Assembly (NCBI RefSeq): GCF_000377705.1
Contig: NZ_KB898624.1
Coordinates: forward strand, 240,516-304,515
DNA: 64,000 bases
Source: Salsuginibacillus kocurii DSM 18087
GTDB taxonomy: Bacteria > Bacillota > Bacilli > Bacillales > Marinococcaceae
Reading direction: 5' to 3'
The notes under the pieces are model-generated. The model had not been told where the DNA came from. It saw only the letters and a program-made list of their open reading frames with translations, and did no database searches. This document shows positions 46,593 through 56,621 of the stretch, one piece after another (positions within the stretch are counted from its first letter, which is position 1; the number at the start of each line of letters is the position of its first letter). Both the position numbers and the translations under genes were made by a program.

Positions 46593-47423
46593 TTAAAGTT
46601 CGGTCCACCACTCCTCTTGCGGAGTAACAGGAAGTTGGCGCTTATGTTCAGTCATTTCATAGCGCTCGATAATTTTGGAATGAATCGATGCTGGCACTTC
46701 TTTTCCTTCAAGAAAGTCATCGATCTGCTCATAAGTCATACCTAATGCTTTTTCATCGGCCAAAGCAGGTTTGTCACTCTCCAAATCGGCTGTTGGAACT
46801 TTTTCATAAATAAAAGCCGGGGCATCTAGGACGCGAAGAAGAGCTTTCCCTTGTCGTTTATTTAAACCAAACAAAGGAGCAATATCACAAGCCCCGTCTC
46901 CAAATTTAGTGAAAAATCCTGATATGGCTTCAGCCGCATGATCTGTTCCTAACACAAGCGCACCATATTCAGCAGCTAAATCATATTGAACTTTCATGCG
47001 TTCGCGTGCTTTTGTATTCCCTTTATTAAAATCACTCATTTCATGGCCGATGGCCTCTTGAAACGCTTCCTCCGCACTATCAACAGCTTTTTTTATATTA
47101 ACCGTAATCGTTTTATCTGGTTTGATAAAGCGAAGAGCTTCCTGGGCATCATCTTCATCCACTTGTTCACCGTAAGGGAGACGGACAGCTATAAAAGTTC
47201 TTTGCATAGCTGAGACTTGATTTAGTTCATGAATCGCGTCCTGGGCCAATTTACCTAATAAGGTCGAGTCTTGACCACCAGAGATGCCGAGTACAAAACC
47301 TTTTGTTTTTGTCTTTTCTAAGTAATTTTTCATAAATTCTTTACGGTTATGAATTTCTTGTGCTGGGTCAACATCCTGCTTTACTTCCAATTCAGAGATA
47401 ATATCTGTTTGTGTTTTAGCCAC
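46593..47423 (-). CDS. nadE: NH3-dependent NAD+ synthetase
   Basis: Final step of NAD synthesis: amidation of deamido-NAD with ammonia and ATP. The 276 residues include the PP-loop GISGGQDSTLLG (46-57), VLGTDHAAEAISGFFTKFGD and the C-terminal KIIERYEMTEHKRQLP. There is no glutaminase domain, so free ammonia is used. The length matches Bacillus NadE (272). GGAGGGA precedes the ATG. Confidence 0.95.
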   Translation of the reverse strand: MAKTQTDIISELEVKQDVDPAQEIHNRKEFMKNYLEKTKTKGFVLGISGGQDSTLLGKLAQDAIHELNQVSAMQRTFIAVRLPYGEQVDEDDAQEALRFIKPDKTITVNIKKAVDSAEEAFQEAIGHEMSDFNKGNTKARERMKVQYDLAAEYGALVLGTDHAAEAISGFFTKFGDGACDIAPLFGLNKRQGKALLRVLDAPAFIYEKVPTADLESDKPALADEKALGMTYEQIDDFLEGKEVPASIHSKIIERYEMTEHKRQLPVTPQEEWWTEL

Positions 47424-47576
47424 AGCTTCTCCCTCCTTAAATAACTACTACCTTAGTTGTTCATTTCCTACTTCGGCATAAGGTAAACATATCCCTCTCT
47501 GTAAGCGATTTGAAAATCCCGCTTCTTTCCTAGCATGTTGCTGAATCTAAGCAGTCGGCTACAACGTCTACTCGTT

Positions 47577-47677
47577 AAAGAAAATTTTGCAAAGCCAAGC
47601 CAACGGCGTAGGCTGAGCTTCGTTGCACAAATACCGTTTTCTTCAACTATTTATACATTTTTACGGTGTAAAAAAAC
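47577..47677. repeat. Dispersed 100-base repeat, copy 2
   Basis: Aligns without gaps over about 100 bases with 32954-33054 (about 80 percent identity). The hairpin core GCCAAGCC..CGGCGTAGGCT is kept. The element runs into the 3' end of the yneQ-like gene: its stop codon lies in the repeat's TACGGTGTAAAA end. Confidence 0.85.
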
Positions 47678-47963
47678 GTTCAAGCTGATTATATTTCTTT
47701 TCTTCTTTTAAAATATAAACCTGCCACTCACCACGCAAATCAAAGTGAGGAAAAGGCTCACGAAGATGGATCCACTCCGGTTTCAAGCCATATTTTGAAC
47801 CCCATTCTTTTAGTAGATGGAGGTTTTCGCATCCTACTTTCGTTACCGTTGTGTACTCCGGATTATTTTCGTCGATCCAATAATGAGTAATAAAAGCAAT
47901 CTCATGATTTTGCGCTTTCCTTTTCCATTCTGTTAATTCATGGCGGTCGATTCCAAAAGCCAT
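47661..47963 (-). CDS. yneQ: YneQ-like protein
   Basis: A 100-residue protein beginning MAFGIDRHELTEWKRK, followed by AFITHYWIDENNPEYTTVTK, VGCENLHLLKEWGSKYGLK and PEWIHLREPFPHFDL. It matches my memory of YneQ of Bacillus subtilis, whose function is unknown. It follows the yneP-like thioesterase by 12 bases, the same gene pair as in Bacillus. AAGGGAG precedes the ATG at 47963. The last codons lie inside the dispersed repeat. Confidence 0.8.
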   Translation of the reverse strand: MAFGIDRHELTEWKRKAQNHEIAFITHYWIDENNPEYTTVTKVGCENLHLLKEWGSKYGLKPEWIHLREPFPHFDLRGEWQVYILKEEKKYNQLERFFTP

Positions 47964-47975
47964 ACTCATACTCCC

Positions 47976-48392
47976 TTATTTTTTTGCTTTCTCATAAGCA
48001 GCATGCCAAGCAGGCAAATGCTTGCGAATGGCTAGCGGACGAAAGGTTTCTTTGTTCACACAGACATGGGTTGAATTCCCGGTCACACAAATCTCATCTT
48101 TGGCATTTTTAATTTCATATCCATATATTACTCGTACGCCGTCATAGGATTCAACCCAAGTTGCAATTTGTACTGTTTCACCATAGACTGCCGGGACTTT
48201 GTAGGTTAAATCAATGTTCGTTACTGGAGAGAGCACACCTTCTTTTTCCAATTGATGGTATTTGAAGCCGAGCTGTTCAATAAAATGGGTACGACCAAGT
48301 TCACACCAGACTACATAATTTGAATGGTGAACGACACCCATTTGGTCAGTTTCTGCATAGCGAACTTCTATCTTTGTATAAGCAACTTCCAC
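47976..48392 (-). CDS. yneP: Acyl-CoA thioesterase, YneP/YbgC type
   Basis: Hot-dog fold thioesterase of 138 residues. The family motif RYAETDQMGVVHHSNYVVWCE carries the catalytic Asp (split here: RYAETDQMGVV, then HHSNYVVWCE). It likely hydrolyses short- or medium-chain acyl-CoA. It starts four bases after the AAA-protein stop and is followed by yneQ, so the three may form an operon. Confidence 0.88.
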   Translation of the reverse strand: MEVAYTKIEVRYAETDQMGVVHHSNYVVWCELGRTHFIEQLGFKYHQLEKEGVLSPVTNIDLTYKVPAVYGETVQIATWVESYDGVRVIYGYEIKNAKDEICVTGNSTHVCVNKETFRPLAIRKHLPAWHAAYEKAKK

Positions 48393-48396
48393 CTGC

Positions 48397-50739
48397 TTAG
48401 TCCCCTTTCAGCTGCTGCTTTTGGTAGTTTTGAGCGGCATGATCTATATCTTCTGGTTCAATAAGCATTAGACTGGGCTCAAGTTCTCTACTGCTTTCGC
48501 TTAAACGCAAAGCTTGTTGTTCAAAAGCCTCTTCTGCGATCGCTTTGGCCAGCCGGCCATTTCCTTTCAGATCATAGGTCGTGTAGACATGATATAGGCG
48601 CCGCTTAGCAGCCTCACTTAACGTGTAATCAACATCGTTCATTTTCATTTCTGTAATAGCTGTTAGTTCCTCAGCGGAATAGGAAGGAAAATAGAATGTC
48701 TTCTTAAACCTAGAGCGAAGTCCTGGGTTTGTTTGCAGCAGATCATTCATCAACTGAGGATACCCTGCAAAAATGACGACCAAGTTCTCTTCATGTTTTG
48801 TCATTTCTTCTACGAGTGTATCAATTGCTTCCTGACCAAAATCCCCGCTGCTTCCTGAACGCAACGTGTACGCTTCATCAATAAATAAAACGCCTCCCAA
48901 AGCTTCACGAACTACTTTTTTTGTTTTTAAAGCCGTTTGCCCTGTATAACCGGCTACTAAATCAGCTCGTCCTCTAACAAGCACCTGGCCTCTTTTTATC
49001 AGTCCATAGCGGTAGAGCATATTTGCATAAATAGTAGCAACTGTAGTTTTTCCTGTGCCAGGCTCCCCAACAAATAGCGTATTCAACGTAAGAGGGGCAG
49101 CTTCCAACCCCTGCCGCCTCCGTTCATTTTGTACGCGGACAAAAGCCTCTAATTTTTTCATATCTTCTTTAACTGGATGCAGTCCAATCAATTGCTCTAA
49201 TGAAACCTGAGACGAGGATGAAGAAGCAATCTGCTCTTCACCTTTTAGATCCTCTTCGGTTATAAGTGCATAATCATCCATATCTTCTGCCAGCTCTCCG
49301 CCAACTCTAGCACCTTTTTGAAAAATGGCTTCTTGAATGATATTTTTCACCGTTCTTGCGTTACCGAACGTATCATCGACTTGAGCTTGTTCTAACCGTT
49401 TCCTCAACATCTTTAACGCATTATCGGTCAAGTAAAAATCGTTATCAGCCGCTATCTTTTCACCAATCTCCAGCATCTCTGCCATTGAATAATCAGGCAG
49501 ATGAAAAATATTGCTTTCTGGGATGCGGCTGCGAAGACCAGGGTTTGCATCAAGCATTTGTCGCATTTCATCAGGATAACCAGCTAATAATAAAGCAAAC
49601 TTTCCAGCATAGTCTTCACTAGTCATCGCAGATACGAGCGTATCAATTGCTGTTTGTCCATAATCATTTCCGCTAGCTCCTGCTCGTTTCAAGCTGTAGG
49701 CCTCATCAATAAATAAAATTCCGCCGACTGCTTCTTGAATTTTATTCATCGTTTTTTCTTCCGTTTGGCCAAGGTAAGCGCCTACCAGCTGAGAACGGTC
49801 TGCCTCTACGACATGCGCATTAGGCAAGAGACCAATTTCATGATAAAGGTCAGCTAACAGACGGGCCATCATCGTCTTCCCGGTTCCTGGTCTGCCCATT
49901 AAAATCATATCCAATGGCAACGCTTCTTCAAATGAAAACCCTTGTGCTTCTCTTGTTTTTTCATACATTAAGTAAGAATGAAATTTGTGCACTCGCTGCT
50001 TCACTTCTTTTAAGCCAATCAGTCGATCCAACTTTTGTAACGGCTTCTGTATTTCGCTTTCTTCATGGTGGCCTAACACTTCAAACATGCGCGGCAGCAA
50101 TTCATTCAAACGCTCAACTTCTGTTTGCAGCTGCCTCAATTGTTCACGGGAATAAAAATCACCCGTTATCGAAGCCAAAAATCCATCAGCAGCTTCTTCT
50201 GCTGCAGGTATGGCTTCCAACAGTTCCCCACAAAGAGTTAATCCCTGTGATATGACTTGCTGATGAAATGAATCGAGCTGGTCTTTGCCATGCTCAATTT
50301 CCTGAAGTTTCGTTTGCAAAGATTCTATGGAAGCTGTGGTAGCAGCAGCTAGCTGTCCAATTTCTTTAGCTTTGTTTTTACGAGCACTTTTTTGATCTGA
50401 TTCTCGGACGACTGGAAAATGAGCCGGGATCTGCATATGATGCATCTCAGCAATAATTTCCTCTACTCTTAAATATAATAGATCTGGATGAAGCGGAGCA
50501 ACTGATAGCCCCTGTTCTATCCATTCCTTAATTAATGGATCAATTCGTTTCAAATGGTGCCATCGTTTTAATCCAAGTAGTGCATAGAGGTCTGGCAAAA
50601 ATTCATGTTCCTCAGAAGCATCAGCTTGAAGCTGATGTACATATTGCCTTGCTCGTTCCGGGTCAAACAACTCAGGTTCTGCCTTCCAAGTAGTAACATC
50701 GCGCTCAATCTCTTTGAATGGAAATGAATTGGCTTCCAT
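48397..50739 (-). CDS. Double-AAA ATPase of SpoVK/CbbX type
   Basis: A 780-residue ATPase with a helical N-terminal region (1-250) and two AAA domains, each of SpoVK/CbbX type. AAA1: GRPGTGKTMMARLLADLYHE, then ILFIDEAYSLKR; AAA2: GEPGTGKTTVATIYANMLYR, then VLFIDEAYTLRS. Both have pore-loop and arginine residues (NPGLRSR). Bacillus subtilis SpoVK has one AAA domain and about 320 residues; tandem forms occur in other Firmicutes. The GGAGG at 50745 gives the ATG at 50739. Suggested role: protein remodelling, perhaps in sporulation (inferred). Confidence 0.85.
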   Translation of the reverse strand: MEANSFPFKEIERDVTTWKAEPELFDPERARQYVHQLQADASEEHEFLPDLYALLGLKRWHHLKRIDPLIKEWIEQGLSVAPLHPDLLYLRVEEIIAEMHHMQIPAHFPVVRESDQKSARKNKAKEIGQLAAATTASIESLQTKLQEIEHGKDQLDSFHQQVISQGLTLCGELLEAIPAAEEAADGFLASITGDFYSREQLRQLQTEVERLNELLPRMFEVLGHHEESEIQKPLQKLDRLIGLKEVKQRVHKFHSYLMYEKTREAQGFSFEEALPLDMILMGRPGTGKTMMARLLADLYHEIGLLPNAHVVEADRSQLVGAYLGQTEEKTMNKIQEAVGGILFIDEAYSLKRAGASGNDYGQTAIDTLVSAMTSEDYAGKFALLLAGYPDEMRQMLDANPGLRSRIPESNIFHLPDYSMAEMLEIGEKIAADNDFYLTDNALKMLRKRLEQAQVDDTFGNARTVKNIIQEAIFQKGARVGGELAEDMDDYALITEEDLKGEEQIASSSSSQVSLEQLIGLHPVKEDMKKLEAFVRVQNERRRQGLEAAPLTLNTLFVGEPGTGKTTVATIYANMLYRYGLIKRGQVLVRGRADLVAGYTGQTALKTKKVVREALGGVLFIDEAYTLRSGSSGDFGQEAIDTLVEEMTKHEENLVVIFAGYPQLMNDLLQTNPGLRSRFKKTFYFPSYSAEELTAITEMKMNDVDYTLSEAAKRRLYHVYTTYDLKGNGRLAKAIAEEAFEQQALRLSESSRELEPSLMLIEPEDIDHAAQNYQKQQLKGD

Positions 50740-50750
50740 TTGACATCCTC

Positions 50751-51683
50751 CTATGAAGCAAGTGACTTTCTCCACCTTGTTAATTTAGCGGGCAATGAAG
50801 CTCCAGTTCCCAACAAAACTCCACTGATTACGAGAACTGCCCCCAAAAAATAAGCCAGATAAAACGGTTCTCCTAATAGTACGACAGCCAACACCGTAGC
50901 AGATACGGGCATAATATTAATAAACAATCCTGCCTTTGCTGCTCCGATTTGACGGATGCCTTCATAATATAAAACAAAGCTTACAACTGTCACTAGCACA
51001 CTCATATGTAGTAAAAGCAACCATGCTGAACCAGGGATCTCAAACCATGTAGCTGGTGACTGTTCCCACATCGCAATAGGAAATAAAAAAATGGACCCAT
51101 AAATAACGGCAAAGGCAGTGACAACGATAGGCGAATGCTTTTGCAGCACCACTTTACCAAGTACACTATACAGAGCCCAAGTAACCACTGCTATACATAA
51201 GACCAAATCAATCCATTGCAAGCTGAGAGCAGCAATTGAAAAAATCTGTCCTTCTGTAATAATAAGAAAAGCTCCACTAAAGGCAAGCATCATCCCGACA
51301 GCCTGTTTTTTCCCCACTGGTTCTTTCAAGAAGAAAGCTGACAACACCATAATAAGAATGGGATTTGTAGCTATAAAGAGAGAACTTTTCACTACCGGGG
51401 CGTAAGACGTAGCCAAAAAAAAGCAAATGTTATACAAACAAATGCCCGTAACCCCTAGCAGCATAAACATGAGATGATCTTTTATCTTGAGCTTTGGTAT
51501 GCCTTTATTTATATACAACATTAGTGGAATAAGCAGTACAGCCGCTACTGCAAACCGTAAAAAAGCTACTGTTACTGCTCCAAGATAGTCGGTGACATAT
51601 GCACCTGCCACAAAAGCACTCCCCCATAGAGAGGTGACAAATATAAGCATGATATATACCAACCATTGTTTAGAACGTTGCAT
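50751..51683 (-). CDS. EamA/DMT family transporter
   Basis: Ten-segment drug/metabolite transporter of 310 residues with two EamA halves (VTSLWGSAFVAGAYVTDYLG; later GAAKAGLFINIMPVSATVLA). AAGGAGG lies ten bases before the ATG at 51683. An in-frame upstream extension runs into the VanZ gene and is unlikely. The substrate is unknown, possibly an amino acid or its derivative. Confidence 0.88.
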   Translation of the reverse strand: MQRSKQWLVYIMLIFVTSLWGSAFVAGAYVTDYLGAVTVAFLRFAVAAVLLIPLMLYINKGIPKLKIKDHLMFMLLGVTGICLYNICFFLATSYAPVVKSSLFIATNPILIMVLSAFFLKEPVGKKQAVGMMLAFSGAFLIITEGQIFSIAALSLQWIDLVLCIAVVTWALYSVLGKVVLQKHSPIVVTAFAVIYGSIFLFPIAMWEQSPATWFEIPGSAWLLLLHMSVLVTVVSFVLYYEGIRQIGAAKAGLFINIMPVSATVLAVVLLGEPFYLAYFLGAVLVISGVLLGTGASLPAKLTRWRKSLAS

Positions 51684-51684
51684 C

Positions 51685-52167
51685 TCATCTGCTCCTCCTT
51701 TTTTTAAACGGGAAAAAACAAAGAAGAGCAAATAACGCACCTATCCCTGCCCCCAGACTATTTAAAATTACATCATCAATGTTAGCCACCCGGTACGTAA
51801 ACAAAAATTGATTTACTTCAATAAAAATGGACAAGAAACAGCCCATACCAATGGAACTGAGCAGGGGATGTTTCCTCATACGTAACAAAGAGAGTAAAAA
51901 TCCAAACGGAATAAACAAAAGAATGTTTCCAAATAGAATTCGGAGTGGATCCACCCAATCGGGGCTAAAAACCAAGATTCGGTAAATACTTAAAAATGGA
52001 ACGAGGTTGTAATTTCTTCCCCCGGGCCCTGCCGGCCCAAAAGAAGAGCCGTAATTCCAGGCAAAAAGCGTAACATATAACATTAACCCTATATATAAAA
52101 ACAGTAGGAGGAACACAATACTTTTCACTACGTGCTTCGACCTTCTTAGCTTGTCATAATTAATCAT
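51685..52167 (-). CDS. VanZ-like membrane protein
   Basis: A 160-residue membrane protein with four hydrophobic segments and the VanZ motifs YVTLFAWNYGSSFG, NYNLVPF and GNILLFIPFGFLLSLL, then FIEVNQFLFTYRVANIDDVI. VanZ proteins are linked to low-level teicoplanin resistance, but most chromosomal members have no known role. It ends one base before the EamA start, so the two are probably co-transcribed. Confidence 0.87.
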   Translation of the reverse strand: MINYDKLRRSKHVVKSIVFLLLFLYIGLMLYVTLFAWNYGSSFGPAGPGGRNYNLVPFLSIYRILVFSPDWVDPLRILFGNILLFIPFGFLLSLLRMRKHPLLSSIGMGCFLSIFIEVNQFLFTYRVANIDDVILNSLGAGIGALFALLCFFPFKKRRSR

Positions 52168-52562
52168 GAACACGTCCTATCGTTTACAACTATCCACGTT
52201 CCATTATCTTCTCAGGACGGTGTTTTGACAAGGACTTTCTTTTTTATGTAGCAAATGAGTAACGAATGGAGGCGTTTTACTAGGCCCCCAAACCGATCCA
52301 CAGTCATCCTTTATACATAGTAGAATGATACGTTGGTCGCATGCACTACCTAGTATCTTTTCAATCCTTTAGTTACCTATGTATGAAATACGGAAGGGAA
52401 GCTGGTTCGTCCGCATATGTAACCAATACGAGAGGATTTTTAAACAACATACAAAAAAATGAATAGGTGAATCTAATTGGCAATTCACCCTATCACTGGC
52501 TACCAGCTGCTGCACACTCTGTCCTACAAGCTGCTTTTCTCACCTCGGTCCAAAACATTTTT
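52168..52562. other. Intergenic region with a terminator
   Basis: Nearly 400 bases with no supported gene. Besides the hairpin at 52463-52493 I see no RNA gene or repeat. Confidence 0.5.
52463..52493 (-). terminator. Rho-independent terminator downstream of the FbpB-like gene
   Basis: ATAGGGTGAAT / ATTCACCTAT stem followed by TCATTTTTTTG on the minus strand. It is about 80 bases past the FbpB-like gene. Confidence 0.75.
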
Positions 52563-52596
52563 AAAACGCCGAAGCTACGATTGAGCTCGGCGTTTT
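52563..52596. terminator. Hairpin overlapping the end of the FbpB-like gene
   Basis: AAAACGCCGA / TCGGCGTTTT stem; its first arm on the minus strand encodes the last Lys-Arg-Arg codons. Probably a terminator, backed up by the one at 52463-52493. Confidence 0.6.
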
Positions 52597-52694
52597 TCCC
52601 ACTTCTCATCTAATTTTTGCAGAAGCTTTTCGTCTTTTAAAATTTCTTTTCTGTTCCATTCAATTAATTCAGCCATTCGTTTTGCCTTTCGCAT
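52575..52694 (-). CDS. FbpB-like small basic protein
   Basis: A 39-residue protein reading MRKAKRMAELIEWNRKEILK and ending KLDEKWEKRRAQS. This fits the Fur-regulated basic protein B family of Bacillus, whose members help the small RNA FsrA spare iron. AAGGTGATC lies six bases before the ATG. No clear Fur box is visible directly upstream, so iron control is not shown. Confidence 0.7.
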   Translation of the reverse strand: MRKAKRMAELIEWNRKEILKDEKLLQKLDEKWEKRRAQS

Positions 52695-52748
52695 GAGTGA
52701 TCACCTTTTTTCTTTGTAGTGTGACCGAAATATAAGTATTTCAAACCA

Positions 52749-53456
52749 TCAATTGGATATTTTTTCACTTACATACCATTCATTTTTTTCATTAACTGTT
52801 AACAGAAATATACTTTTTACATTCTGATATCCTTTACGATTTAATTGCTCTAAAAAGTCTTCCACCTTCATTTTTTTCGTTATATTTGCCGTGATTAAAT
52901 GGCCGTCTTCAATCCATACACTCGGAAACCCTTTATCATCTGCATGCTGTTTTTGATCAGCAAGCGTAACCGGTTCAAAACGAGATTTTTTGATTACACT
53001 AATCGAGCCGGCCGGTTCCAAAATGGCATAATCTATTTCATTCAAATCTGAGGCGCCTTGATTTCTTAAGTCCATGAGCAGGGATTCCATCGTCATTTTA
53101 GCTTTTCTCATCTCATCATGGAGGATTTGACCTTTTTCAATAATCATAAGAGGCTCATCTTCAACGATCCGTCGAAATCGAGGCATGTGTAACGACAATA
53201 CAGATAACGACCAGTGTGCAGCACCGATTAATGTAGCAGCAGCCAGAGGGCCCCCTAAAGGTAAATCTCCGCTTGATAATGGTTCACCTACAACATCCCC
53301 GATAATAACACCAAAAATAAAATCAAGTGGATCAATAGACCCCATCGATCGCTGTCCTAGAACCTTTACGAGAAAAAAGATATACACATATACGATAATC
53401 GCTCTGACCACGTATCCCCAAACAGCTAGCTCCTCAGCTCCTTGCCAAAATTCCAC
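52749..53456 (-). CDS. DUF421 (YetF-type) membrane protein
   Basis: A 235-residue protein with three N-terminal membrane segments and a cytoplasmic DUF421 domain: KVLGQRSMGSIDPLDFIFGV, RKAKMTMESLLMDLRNQG, PVTLADQ. The family is widespread in spore-formers; some members affect spore germination or stress, but the reaction is unknown. The start is the GTG at 53456, six bases after GAGGTG. A motif also found at 21885 lies upstream (53520-53549). Confidence 0.85.
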   Translation of the reverse strand: MEFWQGAEELAVWGYVVRAIIVYVYIFFLVKVLGQRSMGSIDPLDFIFGVIIGDVVGEPLSSGDLPLGGPLAAATLIGAAHWSLSVLSLHMPRFRRIVEDEPLMIIEKGQILHDEMRKAKMTMESLLMDLRNQGASDLNEIDYAILEPAGSISVIKKSRFEPVTLADQKQHADDKGFPSVWIEDGHLITANITKKMKVEDFLEQLNRKGYQNVKSIFLLTVNEKNEWYVSEKISN

Positions 53457-53555
53457 GTGCCCCACCTCATTTTAATTGAGATATGATTTAGTGTTTCTTG
53501 TTTTTTTATGATTATGTATAATACGGTGCGTGAAATTTTTTAAACGCATCAAAAA

Positions 53556-53585
53556 GCAGCTGGACATAAACTATTGTCCAGCTGC
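53556..53585 (-). terminator. Rho-independent terminator of acnA
   Basis: GCAGCTGGACA / TGTCCAGCTGC stem with TTTTTGATG on the minus strand, 20 bases past the acnA stop. Confidence 0.92.
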
Positions 53586-53605
53586 CATTCGTACGTATAA
53601 AGCTG

Positions 53606-56335
53606 TTATTTTACGGCAGGGTCTTCTGCAAGCTTATTGCGAAGTACCATTTGTAAAATGCCACCATGGCGGTAGTAGTCAATTTCCACTTCACTATCAA
53701 AACGTACAAGTGCTTCGAATTCAGTGACTTTACCATTTTCATCAGTTGCTTTAACTGTGACGTGGTCATGTGGTTTGACGTTATTGTCAATCTGTACATC
53801 AAATTCTTCTTTGCCTGTAAGTCCTAAGGAATCTGCGCTTTCACCTTCTTTAAACTGAAGCGGCAACACTCCCATCAAAGCAAGGTTACTGCGGTGGATA
53901 CGCTCAAAGCTTTGGGCAATAACTGTTTTAATACCTAGTAGGGTGGTACCTTTTGCCGCCCAGTCTCTGGAACTTCCCATACCATAATCATGGCCGGCCA
54001 TAACTAGAAGACCCGTGTTGTCTTCTTTGTATTTCATAGCCGCGTCATAGATGGACGTTACTTCACCGCTTGGCCAATACGTGGTATAGCCGCCTTCTGT
54101 GCCAGGGGCAAGTTCATTTTTGATGCGGATGTTAGCAAATGTACCACGCATCATAACTTCATGGTTACCACGACGTGAGCCGTAAGAGTTAAACTGAGAT
54201 GGCTTTAACCCTTTTGACATCAAATATTCGCCAGCTGGACTATTTTTCGCAATCGATCCTGCCGGTGAAATGTGGTCAGTAGTGACAGAGTCACCAAATT
54301 TACCAATCGCCCGTAATCCATCAAGTTTAGAAATATCCTGTGGATCTTTGGAAAGATTCTCAAAGAACGGAGGATTTTGAATATAGGTGGACTCTTCATC
54401 CCAGTCATAAAGAGCTGCGTTTTCTTCAGATTGAAGGCTGTTCCAGCGGTCATTGCTATCAAAGACTTGATCGTATTCTTTCTTAAACAGCTCTGGAGAG
54501 ACATTCTCTTCCATAAAACGCTGAATTTCAGTAGATGTTGGCCAGAGATCATTGAAGTAAACATCATTTCCGTCCTGATCCTTGCCGAAGGAATCATTTT
54601 CCATATCAAAGTTCACCGTGCCTGCTAAAGCATAAGCCACTACAAGCGGAGGTGAAGCAAGATAGTTCGCTTTCACAAGCGGATGAATGCGTCCTTCAAA
54701 GTTTCGGTTCCCACTTAGCACAGAAGAAACAAGCATATCATTATCAGAAATAGCTTCTTCTACTTCAATTGGGAGCGGACCGCTGTTACCGATACAAGTA
54801 GTACAGCCATAACCAACTAGATTAAAACCAAGCTGGTCAAGGTACGGCATAAGACCGGAATCTTCAAGATAACGAGTAACTACTTTTGATCCTGGCGCCA
54901 GCGATGTTTTTACGTACTCTGGTACATCCAAACCTTTTTCAACTGCTTTTTTAGCAATCAAGCCGGCACCCAGCATAACGGATGGGTTTGACGTGTTTGT
55001 ACAGCTTGTAATGGCCGCGATCGTCACTGCTCCTGTTTTAAGTTCAGAAGTCTCCCCATTTGGATGCTTCACTTGTACTGATTTGTTGATATCATCAGCG
55101 GAAAGTCCAAAGCCTTGATTTCCTACCGGTGCAGACAGCGACTTGTTGAATTCATCGTGCAATTCTTTCATCGGAATAAGGTCTTGCGGACGCTTAGGAC
55201 CAGAAAGTGAAGGTTCCACTTGGGAAAGGTCAAGCTCAATGACTTGCGTGAATTCTGGGTCTTCACTATCAGGAGTATAGAATAAGTTGTTCGCTTTACA
55301 ATATTCTTCAACAAGTTTGATTTGCTCTTCATCACGGCCGGTTAGGCGCAAGTAGTTAAGCGATTCCTCATCAATTGGGAAAAACCCGCATGTAGCTCCG
55401 TATTCAGGAGCCATATTGGAAATCGTAGCCCGGTCTGCAAGCGACATGTCCTGTAAACCAGGGCCAAAGAATTCTACGAATTTGCCAACCACATTTTGTG
55501 CACGCAACATCTGCGTTACTTTTAAGGCAAGATCAGTAGCCGTTGCTCCATTTGGCAGTTTGCCGGTGAATTTCATACCTACTACTTCTGGTGCAGGGAA
55601 ATAAGAAGGCTGCTGCAGCATGCCAGCTTCTGCTTCAATGCCGCCGACACCCCAGCCAAGAACACCAATACCATTAATCATAGTCGTATGAGAGTCTGTG
55701 CCGACAAGCGTGTCTGGATAAGCTACTTTTTCTCCATTTTCGTCTGCTTTTGCATGAACAACGTTCGCCAAGTATTCAAGGTTTACTTGGTGAACAATTC
55801 CTGTGGCTGGAGGAACCGCACTATAATTTTCAAATGCTTTTGTCGCCCAGCTTAAGAGCTTGTAACGCTCTTCGTTACGCTCAAATTCGAGGTCCATGTT
55901 GCGTTTTAATGAATCGCTTGTACCAAAAGCATCTACTTGGACAGAATGGTCCACGACAAGGTCGGCTGGAATCGCCGGGTCAATATTATCCGGGTCTCCC
56001 CCCATATCTGCCATCGCTTTTCGGAGTGAAGCCAAGTCAACAACTGCAGGCACCCCAGTGAAATCCTGCAAAATAACGCGCGAAGGTTTAAACGGAACGT
56101 CCTGAGAAGCTCCTTCTTTTTTCCCCCACTTTGCTAAACTTTCCACGTGTTCCTTTTTAATCACACGTCCATCAAGCTGTCTGAGAACAGACTCTAATAA
56201 AACTTTGATGGAATAAGGCAGCTTGTTTACATTGGCGAGCCCATGCTCTTCTAATGCTTTAAGATCATAATAGTGGTACGTTTCGCCGTTTACTTGAAAC
56301 GACTTTCGTGCATTAAAAACATCATTTGTAGTCAT
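53606..56335 (-). CDS. acnA: Aconitate hydratase (AcnA/CitB)
   Basis: TCA-cycle aconitase of 909 residues that interconverts citrate and isocitrate with a 4Fe-4S cluster. The cluster Cys residues are in [15 protein letters not shown] and [15 protein letters not shown]. Substrate-binding sequences [20 protein letters not shown] and [15 protein letters not shown] are present. The length equals Bacillus CitB (909). In Bacillus, aconitase also acts as an iron-responsive RNA-binding protein. GGAGGGAG precedes the ATG. It is a single-gene unit with its own terminator. Confidence 0.96.
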   Translation of the reverse strand: MTTNDVFNARKSFQVNGETYHYYDLKALEEHGLANVNKLPYSIKVLLESVLRQLDGRVIKKEHVESLAKWGKKEGASQDVPFKPSRVILQDFTGVPAVVDLASLRKAMADMGGDPDNIDPAIPADLVVDHSVQVDAFGTSDSLKRNMDLEFERNEERYKLLSWATKAFENYSAVPPATGIVHQVNLEYLANVVHAKADENGEKVAYPDTLVGTDSHTTMINGIGVLGWGVGGIEAEAGMLQQPSYFPAPEVVGMKFTGKLPNGATATDLALKVTQMLRAQNVVGKFVEFFGPGLQDMSLADRATISNMAPEYGATCGFFPIDEESLNYLRLTGRDEEQIKLVEEYCKANNLFYTPDSEDPEFTQVIELDLSQVEPSLSGPKRPQDLIPMKELHDEFNKSLSAPVGNQGFGLSADDINKSVQVKHPNGETSELKTGAVTIAAITSCTNTSNPSVMLGAGLIAKKAVEKGLDVPEYVKTSLAPGSKVVTRYLEDSGLMPYLDQLGFNLVGYGCTTCIGNSGPLPIEVEEAISDNDMLVSSVLSGNRNFEGRIHPLVKANYLASPPLVVAYALAGTVNFDMENDSFGKDQDGNDVYFNDLWPTSTEIQRFMEENVSPELFKKEYDQVFDSNDRWNSLQSEENAALYDWDEESTYIQNPPFFENLSKDPQDISKLDGLRAIGKFGDSVTTDHISPAGSIAKNSPAGEYLMSKGLKPSQFNSYGSRRGNHEVMMRGTFANIRIKNELAPGTEGGYTTYWPSGEVTSIYDAAMKYKEDNTGLLVMAGHDYGMGSSRDWAAKGTTLLGIKTVIAQSFERIHRSNLALMGVLPLQFKEGESADSLGLTGKEEFDVQIDNNVKPHDHVTVKATDENGKVTEFEALVRFDSEVEIDYYRHGGILQMVLRNKLAEDPAVK

Positions 56336-56621
56336 ATGTACTCCCTCCCTTTAAATCTATCATATAACAACTTGGCAAAGTTGTCGAAGGAGACGTCCTA
56401 CTATGTATGCGCTTTAAGTAGTAACGCGCCCTTCTTAATCACTCCCTAAGAATAGCAAACCTTTTCATAAATATAAATGCTTTTTTAAAGAAAAGCACAG
56501 CTTCACGCAAAGATAACTGACTTATCCGACTTCGTTCGTTTTGCTCGTTTCCCGAGATTGCTAGTTTCAGGTTCCGCTAAAAAATTTACTATCAAACCAA
56601 GTTTACTAGTACAAGAACCAA
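56336..56621. other. Intergenic region between acnA and selA
   Basis: No gene or tRNA-Sec seen. It must hold the acnA promoter and selA 3' end; I see no clear terminator for selA. Confidence 0.4.

Noticed and set aside
52700-52748. Fur box upstream of the FbpB-like gene
   Set aside because: No 19-base Fur-box-like inverted repeat is visible, although the family is Fur-controlled in Bacillus subtilis.
56336-56621. tRNA-Sec gene near selA
   Set aside because: No acceptor/T-arm pattern with anticodon TCA found; the G/C patches here do not fold as a long-variable-arm tRNA by eye.
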